Positions 17,374 through 25,194 of a stretch of DNA of 64,000 nucleotides are shown here, piece after piece; position 1 is the first letter of the stretch; each line of letters starts with the position of its first letter. This stretch comes from Catellatospora paridis. Its GTDB lineage: Bacteria > Actinomycetota > Actinomycetes > Mycobacteriales > Micromonosporaceae. The translations under genes and the position numbers were made by a program. The notes below the pieces were generated by a model. The model was not told the DNA's origin. It did not search any database and saw only the letters and a program-made list of their open reading frames with translations. Where the stretch lies: NCBI RefSeq assembly GCF_009720365.1, contig NZ_ML769312.1:1-64000 (forward strand). The letters are read 5' to 3'.

Positions 17374-17993
17374 TCGCCGAGGACCTGCTGCTGCTGCGCG
17401 ACGGCCTGGTCCACATCCTGACCGCCACCGGCCACGACGTCGTCGCCGCCGTCGACAACGCCGACGCGCTGCTCGACGCCGTGACCGAGCACCAGCCGGA
17501 CCTGTCCATCGTCGACGTGCGCCTACCGCCCTCGTATCGCGACGAGGGCATCCGCGCCGCACTGAAACTCCGCCCCGCGCCGGTCCTGATCCTGTCCCAG
17601 TACGTCGAGCGCACCTACGCCGCCGAACTGCTCGCCGACGGCAAAGGCGCCGTCGGTTACCTGCTCAAAGACCGGGTCACCGCACTGGACGACTTCCTCG
17701 ACGCGGTCGAACGCGTCGCCGCGGGCGGCACCGCGATGGACCCCGAGGTCGTGCACCAGCTGTTCGCCCGCAACGCCCAGAACCAGGGCGTCGCCTCGCT
17801 CACCCCACGGGAGCGCGAAGTGATCGGGCTGGTCGCCCAGGGCATGTCCAACTCGGCGATCTGTGCCGCACTGCACGTGGCGCCGGTGTCGGTCGAGAAG
17901 CACATCGGCAACATCTTCGCCAAGCTCGGCCTGCCGCCGTCCGACGACTCCCACCGGCGCGTGCTGGCTGTCCTGGCCTACCTCAACGCATGA
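17361..17993 (+). CDS. NarL/FixJ-family response regulator (module 2)
   Basis: A 210-residue receiver plus LuxR helix-turn-helix. The phosphoacceptor Asp is near residue 52 (LSIVDVRLPPSYRDEG), the conserved Lys is in GYLLKDRV, and the DNA-binding domain begins LTPREREVIGLVAQG and ends VEKHIGNIFAKLGL. GGAGG lies 5 bases before ATG 17361. It is the last gene of module 2. The closely similar regulator in module 1 shares the RVLAVLA-Y/W-LNA C-terminus, so the two modules come from one ancestral operon. Confidence 0.93.
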   Translation: MRIVIAEDLLLLRDGLVHILTATGHDVVAAVDNADALLDAVTEHQPDLSIVDVRLPPSYRDEGIRAALKLRPAPVLILSQYVERTYAAELLADGKGAVGYLLKDRVTALDDFLDAVERVAAGGTAMDPEVVHQLFARNAQNQGVASLTPREREVIGLVAQGMSNSAICAALHVAPVSVEKHIGNIFAKLGLPPSDDSHRRVLAVLAYLNA

Positions 17994-18001
17994 CCCGGCG
18001 G

Positions 18002-18231
18002 ATGCGCGGCCTTAAGCAGTGGACGATCGGGCACTGCGAGGCCGCCGTCGCCGCCAGACCCCGCCGTACCACCTCATCGTCGGGCTCTACGCCGACACCC
18101 GCGCAGACCTCGAGGCGATCCTCGCCAGCCCCGAGGGCCAGGCTGCGGTCGACGACGTGCCGAACTTCGCCACCGGTGGAGTCACCTTCCTCTACAACGA
18201 GGACCACCACGTGCAGACCGTCACGGTCTGA
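18002..18231 (+). pseudogene. EthD-domain protein, 5'-truncated and frameshifted
   Basis: Two plus-strand frames together give the end of an EthD-like (dimeric alpha-beta barrel) protein. GLKQWTIGHCEA is in one frame (18008-18043); PPYHLIVGLYADTRADLEAI, LASPEGQAAVDDVPNFATGG and VTFLYN follow in another to the stop at 18231. The first half of the domain is missing; the fragment begins within about ten bases of the response-regulator stop. The frame changes between 18044 and 18075. An intact EthD protein would be about 100 residues. This is a relic. Confidence 0.65.
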
Positions 18232-18337
18232 CCGGCGCCCCGTGGCCCGCCGCCAGCCGGATCCGGTGTCGGCACGCTACGGGGTTGTGAACTGTTCCCA
18301 GGTTCATGGTCGAATGTAGTGAAGTATCGTCATGTAT

Positions 18338-18356
18338 GGTGCCTGGGTCCGGCACC
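18338..18356. terminator. Hairpin between convergent EthD relic and HNH-like gene
   Basis: GGTGCC-(7 nt)-GGCACC is a short perfect stem-loop in the 218-base convergent gap. There is no T-tract on either side. It may help terminate transcription, but it is short and could be chance. Confidence 0.25.
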
Positions 18357-18449
18357 GCCTCGGTCTTCGCGCGGCGGAAATGGCGTGGCGGTGGACTGAG
18401 CCGACCACGGTCGGCGCCTTCGTAGGCGGCACCGCCGTGGTGACCGCGT

Positions 18450-18917
18450 TCAGCGGCGTCGGGCGGCGGTCAATGCGACTACGAATTGGCCACCGCCGGG
18501 ATCGATATTCGCGTCGACCTGCAGCGCGGGGGCGAGCCGTGAGAAGCGGTCGACAAGCCAGTCCGCCACCTGCCGGGCATCGGCTCGGTCGGCGCACCGG
18601 ACCACGACCTCTCGGCCGCCTTTGCGGTCCAGGCGCTCAGCGACCGCGATCAATGGTGCGGGATCCATGAGGACGAGGTGCGCCGGCCACGGAATGACCG
18701 GGGTGACGGCGCCTTTTTTGGTGTTGCAGCCGCGGTGGGCCAGCCGTTCTCCGCCGGCGAAGTCCGGCGCGCTCTTCTTCGCCGACCGTGCGTTCGTCGT
18801 CCTGCTGTCCACGCTGGGACCGCGCGGGTCGTTCACCGATGTGGCCGGGTCGACGGGTTCGTCGCACACCCAGCAGCGCCAGCCGTCCTGTTGCGCGATG
18901 TCTTCGAGCTGGCTCAT
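18450..18917 (-). CDS. HNH-nuclease-like small protein
   Basis: A 155-residue protein from ATG 18917. The N-terminal 70 residues have an HNH/zinc-finger-like layout: CWVC (Cys 15, Cys 18), an acidic VNDPRGPSVDS segment, and HRGCNTKKG near 61-69 in the position of the HNH histidine/asparagine helix. The C-terminal half (RLDRKGGREVVVRCADRADA, WLVDRFSRLAPALQV) is an alpha/beta extension. Catalytic competence cannot be judged because the first His of the usual beta-beta-alpha metal motif is not obvious. No neighbour suggests a pathway. The ribosome-binding site is weak. Confidence 0.6.
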   Translation of the reverse strand: MSQLEDIAQQDGWRCWVCDEPVDPATSVNDPRGPSVDSRTTNARSAKKSAPDFAGGERLAHRGCNTKKGAVTPVIPWPAHLVLMDPAPLIAVAERLDRKGGREVVVRCADRADARQVADWLVDRFSRLAPALQVDANIDPGGGQFVVALTAARRR

Positions 18918-19246
18918 GCGGGACTGCCGATCGTGGAAGGATGTGGGCACTACACACGCTATCCTGCCTGCGAGATCGGCTGTGCGGACCCCGCCCGGGG
19001 GTAGCCGTCGGTGACGGCTCGGCGCACTCGCACGAGGTACGTAGTTTGGTGGAATATGTTCGTCCATTGTGATGCGCGGGTCGTCCGTCGCGCGCTCGTG
19101 GTCGTCCACCCGATGGCGTCGCCTCCACATCGAGATGGATCAGTTGTCCGACCGGGTTGAGCCTTGGTCGACAGCCATCGGTCTGTGTGCATCCTCTCTA
19201 CACTGACGCCCGTCAGCAGCACTGCGGTGATAGGGGACGATGCGGC
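18918..19246. other. Divergent intergenic region
   Basis: 329 bases between the HNH-like gene (minus) and the operon starting at 19247 (plus). I see no supported gene; open frames here are low-quality extensions. A GGGGA ribosome-binding site at 19233-19237 serves the downstream start. TACACT at 19199-19204 could be a -10 box, but there is no matching -35. Confidence 0.5.
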
Positions 19247-19837
19247 ATGGGCGGAACTTCCTCGGCGGACGGGCAGCTTGCCGCAGAACTGGCGCGGTTG
19301 ATGTTCGAGCGCATCGTGGAGGTGGAGCCCGAGCAGTCCCCGGCCCGGCTGATCTTCGCCCAGCAGGCGCGGTCCTACCTCGACCACCCGGTCCGGGCGC
19401 TCGCCGGGCAGGACGCCAAGGGCCGGCCGCTGCAGTTCGGCCTCACGGGGTTGGAGCTGCTTCTCGTGCCGGTGTTGATGGAGGCGTCCGTCGAGGTCCT
19501 CGGCTACCTCGGCGGGCAGGCGATGCTGCGCGGCGCGGCCGCGTCGACGGCTGTCGTGCGCCGGCTGTTCGGAAAGAAGCAGCCGTCGAGCGACCCGGCC
19601 GGCGCAGGTGGTCCGGCCGGCGTGGACGGGCCGGCGCGGGCAGACGCCCAGACGGAGGGATCGTTGCCGACCGAGCCGCAGAGCGATGAGCTGTCGCTGA
19701 CCGCGGCGCAGTGGGCCGAGGTCGCCCGGATCGTCGAGTCGGTGCTGGTCCGGCACACGAGGATGGCGCCAGAGCGGGCCGACCGGCTCGCGGTCGCCGT
19801 AGTCGGCGAGGGTGTGCTGCGAGGAAGCGGCCGATGA
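19247..19837 (+). CDS. Hypothetical protein, partner of the M48 metalloprotease
   Basis: A 196-residue soluble protein with a helical N-terminal half (AAELARLMFERIVEVEPEQS, then FGLTGLELLLVPVLMEASVE). It is followed by a small hydrophobic Gly/Ala stretch, a Pro/Ala/Gly linker (about 115-145), and a short C-terminal helical domain (LTAAQWAEVARIVESVLVRH). No family recognised. Its stop overlaps the start of the metalloprotease gene (ATGA), so the two are co-translated and probably act together, for instance as cytoplasmic partner and membrane enzyme. That functional link is inference from operon structure only. Confidence 0.65.
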   Translation: MGGTSSADGQLAAELARLMFERIVEVEPEQSPARLIFAQQARSYLDHPVRALAGQDAKGRPLQFGLTGLELLLVPVLMEASVEVLGYLGGQAMLRGAAASTAVVRRLFGKKQPSSDPAGAGGPAGVDGPARADAQTEGSLPTEPQSDELSLTAAQWAEVARIVESVLVRHTRMAPERADRLAVAVVGEGVLRGSGR

Positions 19838-22677
19838 CTGTCGCGACCGGCGCCCGAGCGCCGGCCGGGACTTCAACCCGGTTCCTGCTGCTGGTGGCAG
19901 CGGTGCTTGCCTCCAGCGTATCGGTGTTCAGTTGGGTGTATCTGGCGGTGCCGGCGAAGGCCCGCCTGTTCCAAACCGTGCTGACCGCCTGTTTCGGTGC
20001 CGAGCAGCAGGGGTTCGACCGGCCCGTCGTCACGGTCGCGGACTTCACCGACCGGCTGGTCCCAGCCGCCGGCCGGTTGAGGCGCTGTACGCAGCCGCTG
20101 TACCTCGACCAGGCAGCGTGGATCGGTGCCGGTGTCGCGCTGGTGTTCCTGCTCGCCACCCTGTTGTACCTGCTGCACCCGTGGTGGATCGAGCGCAGCC
20201 GCGGCCTGCTGCCGCTGGCCGGTCCCGACAGCGCTGAGCTCATCGCCGACCTGGATCGACTGCCCGCGCAGGTCGGCCTCGTCCGCGCGCCGCGCTGGCT
20301 GCTGGACCCCCGTGCCGCGACCGCAGGTGGCCAGGCATTCGGCCTGCCATGGCGACCCGCCGTCGCCCTCGACGCCGGGCTGATCATGCGTTATGGCGCC
20401 GACCCGGACGCGGTGCGCGCCGTCGTGCGACACGAGTTGGCCCACCTCGGCAACCGGGACGTCGCCCGCACCTACTTCAGCATCGCGTTGTGGCGCGCGT
20501 TCGTGCTCGTCGGCTTGCTGCCGTTCGCGGCGCTGCTCATCCACCCCGCTCTGTTCTACACACCGCTGCGCTGGTCCGCCGACCGGTTCGACGGGCACAA
20601 CGCCGAGATCGCCTACCAGGTGGGCGCGGTCGCCGCGCTGACGCTCGTGGTCTACCTGACCCGCAACGCGATCCTGCGCACCCGTGAGCTGCACGCCGAC
20701 GCACGGGCTGCCGCCGGCGCACCCGCCACGGCGCTACGCGCCGTGATCGCCGGCCTGCCCGAACCGGCCGGTGCGTGGCGACGGCTGGCTTCTCGACTCG
20801 GCACCCATCCGTCGCCGGCGGCTCGACTGGCCGCGATCGAATCCCCGGACAGACTGCTGCGCACCGGCGTATGGGAGATGATCGGCGTCGGGTTCACCGC
20901 CGCACTCGCCGCGCTGAACGCCAGCCTGCTCGCCGCGAGCGTTTCACCGAACGCGGTGCTCGGCTTCACGCTCAGCGGACTGCCTGCGGGCGTCCTGGCG
21001 GCCGGTGTGCTGGCCGCCGCAATGTGGCGGGCCGCCGTCGCAGACCCGGACCGCCCGCCCAGAGCAGGCGCCTGGCTCGGTCCGCCGGCCGCGCTGGTCG
21101 CCGGCTACGCCGCCGCGCTGCCGCTGACGCTGCTGTCGGCCACGACCCGTGGCGCGGCACTGGACCGTCCCGGCCTGCTGATCGGTCTGGTCCTGCTATT
21201 CGTCGGCGGCGCGGCACTGGCGGCGTGGACGCACTCGGTCGCCCGGTCCGGGCTGCGCGCGGCACGGCGCGGCCGGGCACAGGCGGCCGTGGTGACCGCG
21301 TCGGTCGCCCTCGGCGCGCCACTGTTCGCCCTGTGGCACGCTTTCCTGCAGGGCGGCCTGATGACGGCGGTCCTGGCCGGTGGCATCCCCGAGCCTGGCG
21401 GCGGCATCGGCTGGTTCGCCACACTGTCGCAGGTCACCGGCATCCAATACCTGCCGCTGCTGTACGTGATCGAGAATCCGCTGATCAGCGTCGCGCTCAT
21501 CGCCCTGTGGGCGGTCCCGGCGCTGATCAGCCCGCACCGGGCGGCGCGGCCCGCTGACCCAGGAAGCGCCGACACCCTGACAATCGGCACCGCGATGAGC
21601 GGCAGCCCGACCGGTGACAGCGAGGCTGCCGGCGAGCCGGCATTCGGCACCGCCCTGCGCGTAGGCGCCGTGGCAGGACTGGCCGTCGTCACCCTCGGTA
21701 TCGCCGCCGCGTTCACCGCCCGAGCCATCCTGCCGGCGCAGGTACGGGCCACCCCGCCGATCACCGCCGACATGCCGCCGTTCTTCGGGCTCGTCTTCCT
21801 CAACACCTACTGGGCCGTCGCGGTGATCGCCGCCGGGGTAGCCGCCGCCGTCGTCACCGCCCGCAGCCGCGCCACCCGGCCCGCGCTGGGCGCGCTGGCC
21901 ACGACCGTCGTGGCCGTCGTCGCCAGCCTCGGCCTGATCGCCACCTACACGGTGACCCGCTGCATCCAGCTGTCCGGCGGCAGCGGCCGCTGCGCCCCGC
22001 CGGACATCTCGGCCACCGAACTCGCCGGCTACGTGCACACCCTGCTCGTCAAAGGGCTCGCCGTGGCGATCCCCGCGGTGCTGCTGGGCGCATTGATCGG
22101 CCGCCGGCTGCGAAGTCCCGGCCCAGCGCACGCCGCGCGTCGGCCGGTGCTGGCCACGATGGCGCTGCTCGCCGCCACGCTGCTCGCTGCGGCGGTCATC
22201 GCCGTGCCGCACAACATCGGTTACTGGGACCCGGTGGACAGCGAGCAGACCGCGATCACCGCCCAGCCGTGCCTGGTGGGCGCCTGGACCGAAACCAACG
22301 ACACCCTCGACCTGGACATCGCCGACTTCGGAAAGGTGCGGTTCACGGGTAGCGGCACCCGGCAGACCTTCCGCGCCGACGGCACGATCACGATCGATTA
22401 CGCTCAGGCCACACCATTGCGCGCAACGTCGGCCGGTCATCTGCTGGAGATCACGATCCAGGGTGGTGCGACAGGCTCCTACCGGATGGACGAGTCGACG
22501 ATCACCTACCCTGAGTGGACCCCGCACGGCACCGTCGTGCTGCGCCTCGACGGCGCGGTCCTACGCACCGCCGACCTCGCGGCCACCGTCTCCCCAGACA
22601 GGTACAGCTGCGCGGGAGAGACCCTGTTGCTGCACGGCCCGGACTACCAGGTCGAGCTGACCCGGTTTCGCGGCTGA
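19834..22677 (+). CDS. Large multi-pass M48-type (HtpX/Ste24-like) metalloprotease
   Basis: A 947-residue membrane protein. After two N-terminal helices it has an M48 catalytic block: the zinc motif HELAH (residues 200-204) in AVVRHELAHLGNRDVART, and the third ligand Glu in RTRELHADARAA (near 285), as in HtpX/Ste24 peptidases. About ten further hydrophobic helices follow in the 300-800 range, and a beta-rich extracytoplasmic C-terminal domain (about 815-947) with regular polar strands. Typical HtpX proteins are about 300 residues, so this is a fusion with a long membrane platform and an outer domain. Expected role: proteolysis of membrane or secreted substrates, target unknown. Confidence 0.82.
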   Translation: MTVATGARAPAGTSTRFLLLVAAVLASSVSVFSWVYLAVPAKARLFQTVLTACFGAEQQGFDRPVVTVADFTDRLVPAAGRLRRCTQPLYLDQAAWIGAGVALVFLLATLLYLLHPWWIERSRGLLPLAGPDSAELIADLDRLPAQVGLVRAPRWLLDPRAATAGGQAFGLPWRPAVALDAGLIMRYGADPDAVRAVVRHELAHLGNRDVARTYFSIALWRAFVLVGLLPFAALLIHPALFYTPLRWSADRFDGHNAEIAYQVGAVAALTLVVYLTRNAILRTRELHADARAAAGAPATALRAVIAGLPEPAGAWRRLASRLGTHPSPAARLAAIESPDRLLRTGVWEMIGVGFTAALAALNASLLAASVSPNAVLGFTLSGLPAGVLAAGVLAAAMWRAAVADPDRPPRAGAWLGPPAALVAGYAAALPLTLLSATTRGAALDRPGLLIGLVLLFVGGAALAAWTHSVARSGLRAARRGRAQAAVVTASVALGAPLFALWHAFLQGGLMTAVLAGGIPEPGGGIGWFATLSQVTGIQYLPLLYVIENPLISVALIALWAVPALISPHRAARPADPGSADTLTIGTAMSGSPTGDSEAAGEPAFGTALRVGAVAGLAVVTLGIAAAFTARAILPAQVRATPPITADMPPFFGLVFLNTYWAVAVIAAGVAAAVVTARSRATRPALGALATTVVAVVASLGLIATYTVTRCIQLSGGSGRCAPPDISATELAGYVHTLLVKGLAVAIPAVLLGALIGRRLRSPGPAHAARRPVLATMALLAATLLAAAVIAVPHNIGYWDPVDSEQTAITAQPCLVGAWTETNDTLDLDIADFGKVRFTGSGTRQTFRADGTITIDYAQATPLRATSAGHLLEITIQGGATGSYRMDESTITYPEWTPHGTVVLRLDGAVLRTADLAATVSPDRYSCAGETLLLHGPDYQVELTRFRG

Positions 22678-22691
22678 CAAACGGGCGGCCC

Positions 22692-23261
22692 TCAGTTCCA
22701 GCCTCTTCCGGCCCGAGCCCACGCGTCCTGGTCCACCGGTCGAGGACCTTGTCGCAGCCACGTGATGATGCTCTGTGCGTGTTCCTCGGGTGTCCCCGAG
22801 GACGACCCCACGCGGAGAGCCCCGTCGAAATAGGGGAACGCCTCAGCGCGCTCGCGGACGAGCGCTTCGTCGAGATCCGTGGCTTGGAGGCGTTGCCGGA
22901 ATCGGCTCACGGCCTCGTCGGGCGTCACGAAGAACTCGACGACCCAGAGCGGCGCAGCGGAGCCGGCCAACGCTTCCAGCAGACTGGCTCGCTGGTCACG
23001 GCGAGCGTAGGTGCACTCGAGGACCAGGGTCTGTCCACGATCGACGAACATTCGGGCGAGGAGATGCGCAGCGTCGTACGCGTGCATGCGGTCGTCACGA
23101 TTTCGATCGGATTCAGGGAACAAGAGCTCGAACAGGGTGTCGACCTCCAGGTGGATCCGACCGTGACCTGAGGCGGTCCGCTCCTCAGCCAGCACCTTTC
23201 GAGCCGTGGTCTTACCCGAGGACGGAGGACCCGAGAGTACGACGATCCCGTTGGCGGCCAT
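22692..23261 (-). CDS. P-loop kinase/phosphotransferase (AAA_33-like)
   Basis: A 189-residue small-molecule kinase-like protein: Walker A GPPSSGKTT (11-19), an IHLEVDTLFELLFPE substrate loop, QTLVLECTYARRDQRASL and a lid-type arginine segment (DEAVSRFRQRLQATD). The layout resembles the gluconate-kinase/chloramphenicol phosphotransferase group. ATG 23261 has GAGG 7 bases upstream. No neighbouring gene suggests the substrate, and it could equally be a zeta-toxin-like or RNA-repair kinase; no antitoxin-like gene is adjacent. It converges with the metalloprotease gene, 14 bases apart. Confidence 0.75.
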   Translation of the reverse strand: MAANGIVVLSGPPSSGKTTARKVLAEERTASGHGRIHLEVDTLFELLFPESDRNRDDRMHAYDAAHLLARMFVDRGQTLVLECTYARRDQRASLLEALAGSAAPLWVVEFFVTPDEAVSRFRQRLQATDLDEALVRERAEAFPYFDGALRVGSSSGTPEEHAQSIITWLRQGPRPVDQDAWARAGRGWN

Positions 23262-23435
23262 GTCCCTCGCGGTTTCGTGATCATCGACGATGTTCCAAGC
23301 AGGCGGACAAGGTCCGAAAGCACCTGAGAGCCTTGCTATCCGGATCTGCCGCAGACCGCGCGTTGATCACGGCGAGCCGCCGGCACACGGTCATGCCGAT
23401 GAGCGCGAACGCCACGCCGAGGGCTCCGGTCTGGA

Positions 23436-23792
23436 TCATTCCAGACAAAGGCAGAAGGGGTGACCTGCAGGGTCCAGGAAGACCCTGTAGGACGTACCGG
23501 GCTGGTCCGGGTGTTTGGTCGCACCGAGATCGATCACCGCTGCCTCGGCGGCGTCGAGGTCGTCGACGAGCATGTCGAGGTGCATCTGCTTGGGTCGCTC
23601 CTGGGTCGGCCACGTCGGCGGCGTGTAATCAGCCAACCGATGGAACGCGATGCACTGGCCGTCCTCCGGGCAGACCGAAGCCCGGTCGGCGGATTCCTCG
23701 ATTTTCCAATCCAGCATCGCGCCGTAGAACCTGGCGAGCGCACCAGGATCGGGACAGTCGATAGCGATGAGGGGCAGGCGAGCGATGGGCAT
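23436..23792 (-). CDS. VOC (glyoxalase/bleomycin-resistance) family protein
   Basis: A 118-residue single VOC module pair: beta-alpha start [45 protein letters not shown], the metal-site type strand [20 protein letters not shown] and the end [17 protein letters not shown]. His in HLDM and Glu in the last strand are the usual metal ligands. Members are dioxygenases, isomerases or antibiotic-binding proteins; the substrate cannot be told. ATG 23792 is used, although the frame stays open upstream into transposase-derived sequence. Confidence 0.82.
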   Translation of the reverse strand: MPIARLPLIAIDCPDPGALARFYGAMLDWKIEESADRASVCPEDGQCIAFHRLADYTPPTWPTQERPKQMHLDMLVDDLDAAEAAVIDLGATKHPDQPGTSYRVFLDPAGHPFCLCLE

Positions 23793-23999
23793 GCCGGCCA
23801 GGATATCGACTATTGCGGTTGGCGGACGTCCGGACTCCGCAGTGACGCGCCAGCGCTGTTGACCGTCGTACGTCCGCTCATGCCGCGAGTCGCGCCGGCC
23901 CGAAATGCCGGACGCAGGTGGACCAGGCGGGGACCACACGTCATGCGTCTCCGTCCTAGCCCATCCTCGTAGCGCCGTCGGATCACGTCCTGTGTCGGG

Positions 24000-24131
24000 T
24001 TCGGGCAGGCAGGTTCGGTGATGCACGACGGTGCGGTGGACGGCTTCGCAGAGGTTGTGCCAGAGGTGCCATCGGTCTGCGACCTGTATCGCGGCGGGCG
24101 CCCCGGTGCGCGCGTCGGGCACCAAGGATTC
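24000..24131 (-). mobile_element. ISL3-family transposase fragment
   Basis: About 44 residues in the minus strand match the core of ISL3 DDE transposases: [20 protein letters not shown], then [16 protein letters not shown]. In intact ISL3 elements this motif lies in the middle of a roughly 400-500-residue protein. Here there are no flanking transposase domains, no terminal inverted repeats that I can see, and the fragment runs in frame into non-transposase sequence towards the VOC gene. It is the remains of an old insertion. Confidence 0.7.
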
Positions 24132-24462
24132 GCGGAGGCCGAGTGGAACCTGTCACTGGCCGAACACTCGATACACGATCGTCTGATGCGGGGAGACTCG
24201 CCGCCGTCAGCGGGCGCGGTGGCGTCGGGCAGCCCGATCGGTGAGTGCGTTTTACCGATCGCTTTGGGCCCGGGCCCACTGAAGAGGCGCTGTCGGCATG
24301 GGGCGGACGTACCTGCGCGGCCTGCGGCGCGCGTTTGATGGCTATGTGGAGCAGGGCAACCGTTCACCGGTGCGCCATCCGCGTTTCCGTAGGCCCGCCT
24401 AGGTTGCTGACGGGAAGGCACGGGTCACCCCCGCACCGCCCTCCCCGGACCAAGGAGGACTC
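24132..24462. other. Intergenic region
   Basis: 331 bases with no supported gene. Given the ISL3 scrap next to it, part may be further decayed IS sequence, but I find no convincing motif. The right end holds the AAGGAGG ribosome-binding site (24453-24459) of the next gene. Confidence 0.5.
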
Positions 24463-25167
24463 ATGATCACGCAGGCCCACAGCAGTTCGGCGACCCGCGT
24501 GCGCGCCCTGATCAGTGACGACAATCTGCTGGTCAGGCTGGGCATACGTGCGGTACTCGAGGGCAGTGACATGGTCTCGGTGATCGGGGAGGCGGGCGAC
24601 CGGACCGAGACGGTCAGCCGGGCCAGGAGCCTGTCGCCGGACGTCATCGTGGCGAGTCATGGCGCGCTGGCCACCGACGACGAGGCCGCGCCGGCGCTGC
24701 CCGACCAAGCCCTGGTGCTGGTGGTGTCCCACAGCCAGGAGCGGCACCTGGTCGAGCACGCGTTCCGCAACGGCGCCACCAGCTACCTGATCCACGGGCA
24801 GTTCGTCGCCGCCGACCTGGTGGCCGCGGTGGTCGCCACGGCGGCCCGGCGGCCTTACCTTTCCCCGGGCGCGGTCGCGGCGATGGTGGAGTCGTTCCGC
24901 ACCCAGTCCATTCCGGAACCCCAGCCCGAGCCTGAGCCCGAACCGGAGCCGAGCCCGCGGGCCCGGGTGTCACGGCGCGAGGCGGAGCTGATGGAGCACA
25001 TCGTCTGCGGTCGCACCAACCGTGAGATCGCCGCCCGGCTCTATGTCACGGAGAAGACTGTCAAGAACCACATCAACCACATCTACACCAAGCTCGGTGC
25101 CCGCACCCGTGCCGAGGTGATCGCCATCTGGCTGGGTCTGGCCGACCAGCCGACCACGCCGCGCTGA
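24463..25167 (+). CDS. Orphan NarL-type regulator with a degenerate receiver domain
   Basis: A 234-residue protein with AAGGAGG just before ATG 24463. The receiver keeps the acidic pair (ISDD, 18-20) and overall fold. The phosphoacceptor position in the PDVIVASHG strand is Ser 65 instead of Asp, and the conserved Lys is His 111 (YLIHGQF). A linker of repeated Pro-Glu (PEPQPEPEPEPEP) leads to an intact LuxR helix-turn-helix (VSRREAELMEHIVCG to VKNHINHIYTKLGA). No kinase is adjacent. It probably binds DNA independently of phosphorylation or responds to a ligand or protein. It stands at the left border of the type VII locus and could regulate it (inference). Confidence 0.85.
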   Translation: MITQAHSSSATRVRALISDDNLLVRLGIRAVLEGSDMVSVIGEAGDRTETVSRARSLSPDVIVASHGALATDDEAAPALPDQALVLVVSHSQERHLVEHAFRNGATSYLIHGQFVAADLVAAVVATAARRPYLSPGAVAAMVESFRTQSIPEPQPEPEPEPEPSPRARVSRREAELMEHIVCGRTNREIAARLYVTEKTVKNHINHIYTKLGARTRAEVIAIWLGLADQPTTPR

Positions 25168-25194
25168 CCCGCACACCGACGGTACGCCGGGCGC

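Noticed and set aside
19170-19246. Sigma-70-type promoter before the M48 operon
   Set aside because: TACACT at 19199 fits a -10 box, but no acceptable -35 lies 16-19 bases upstream.
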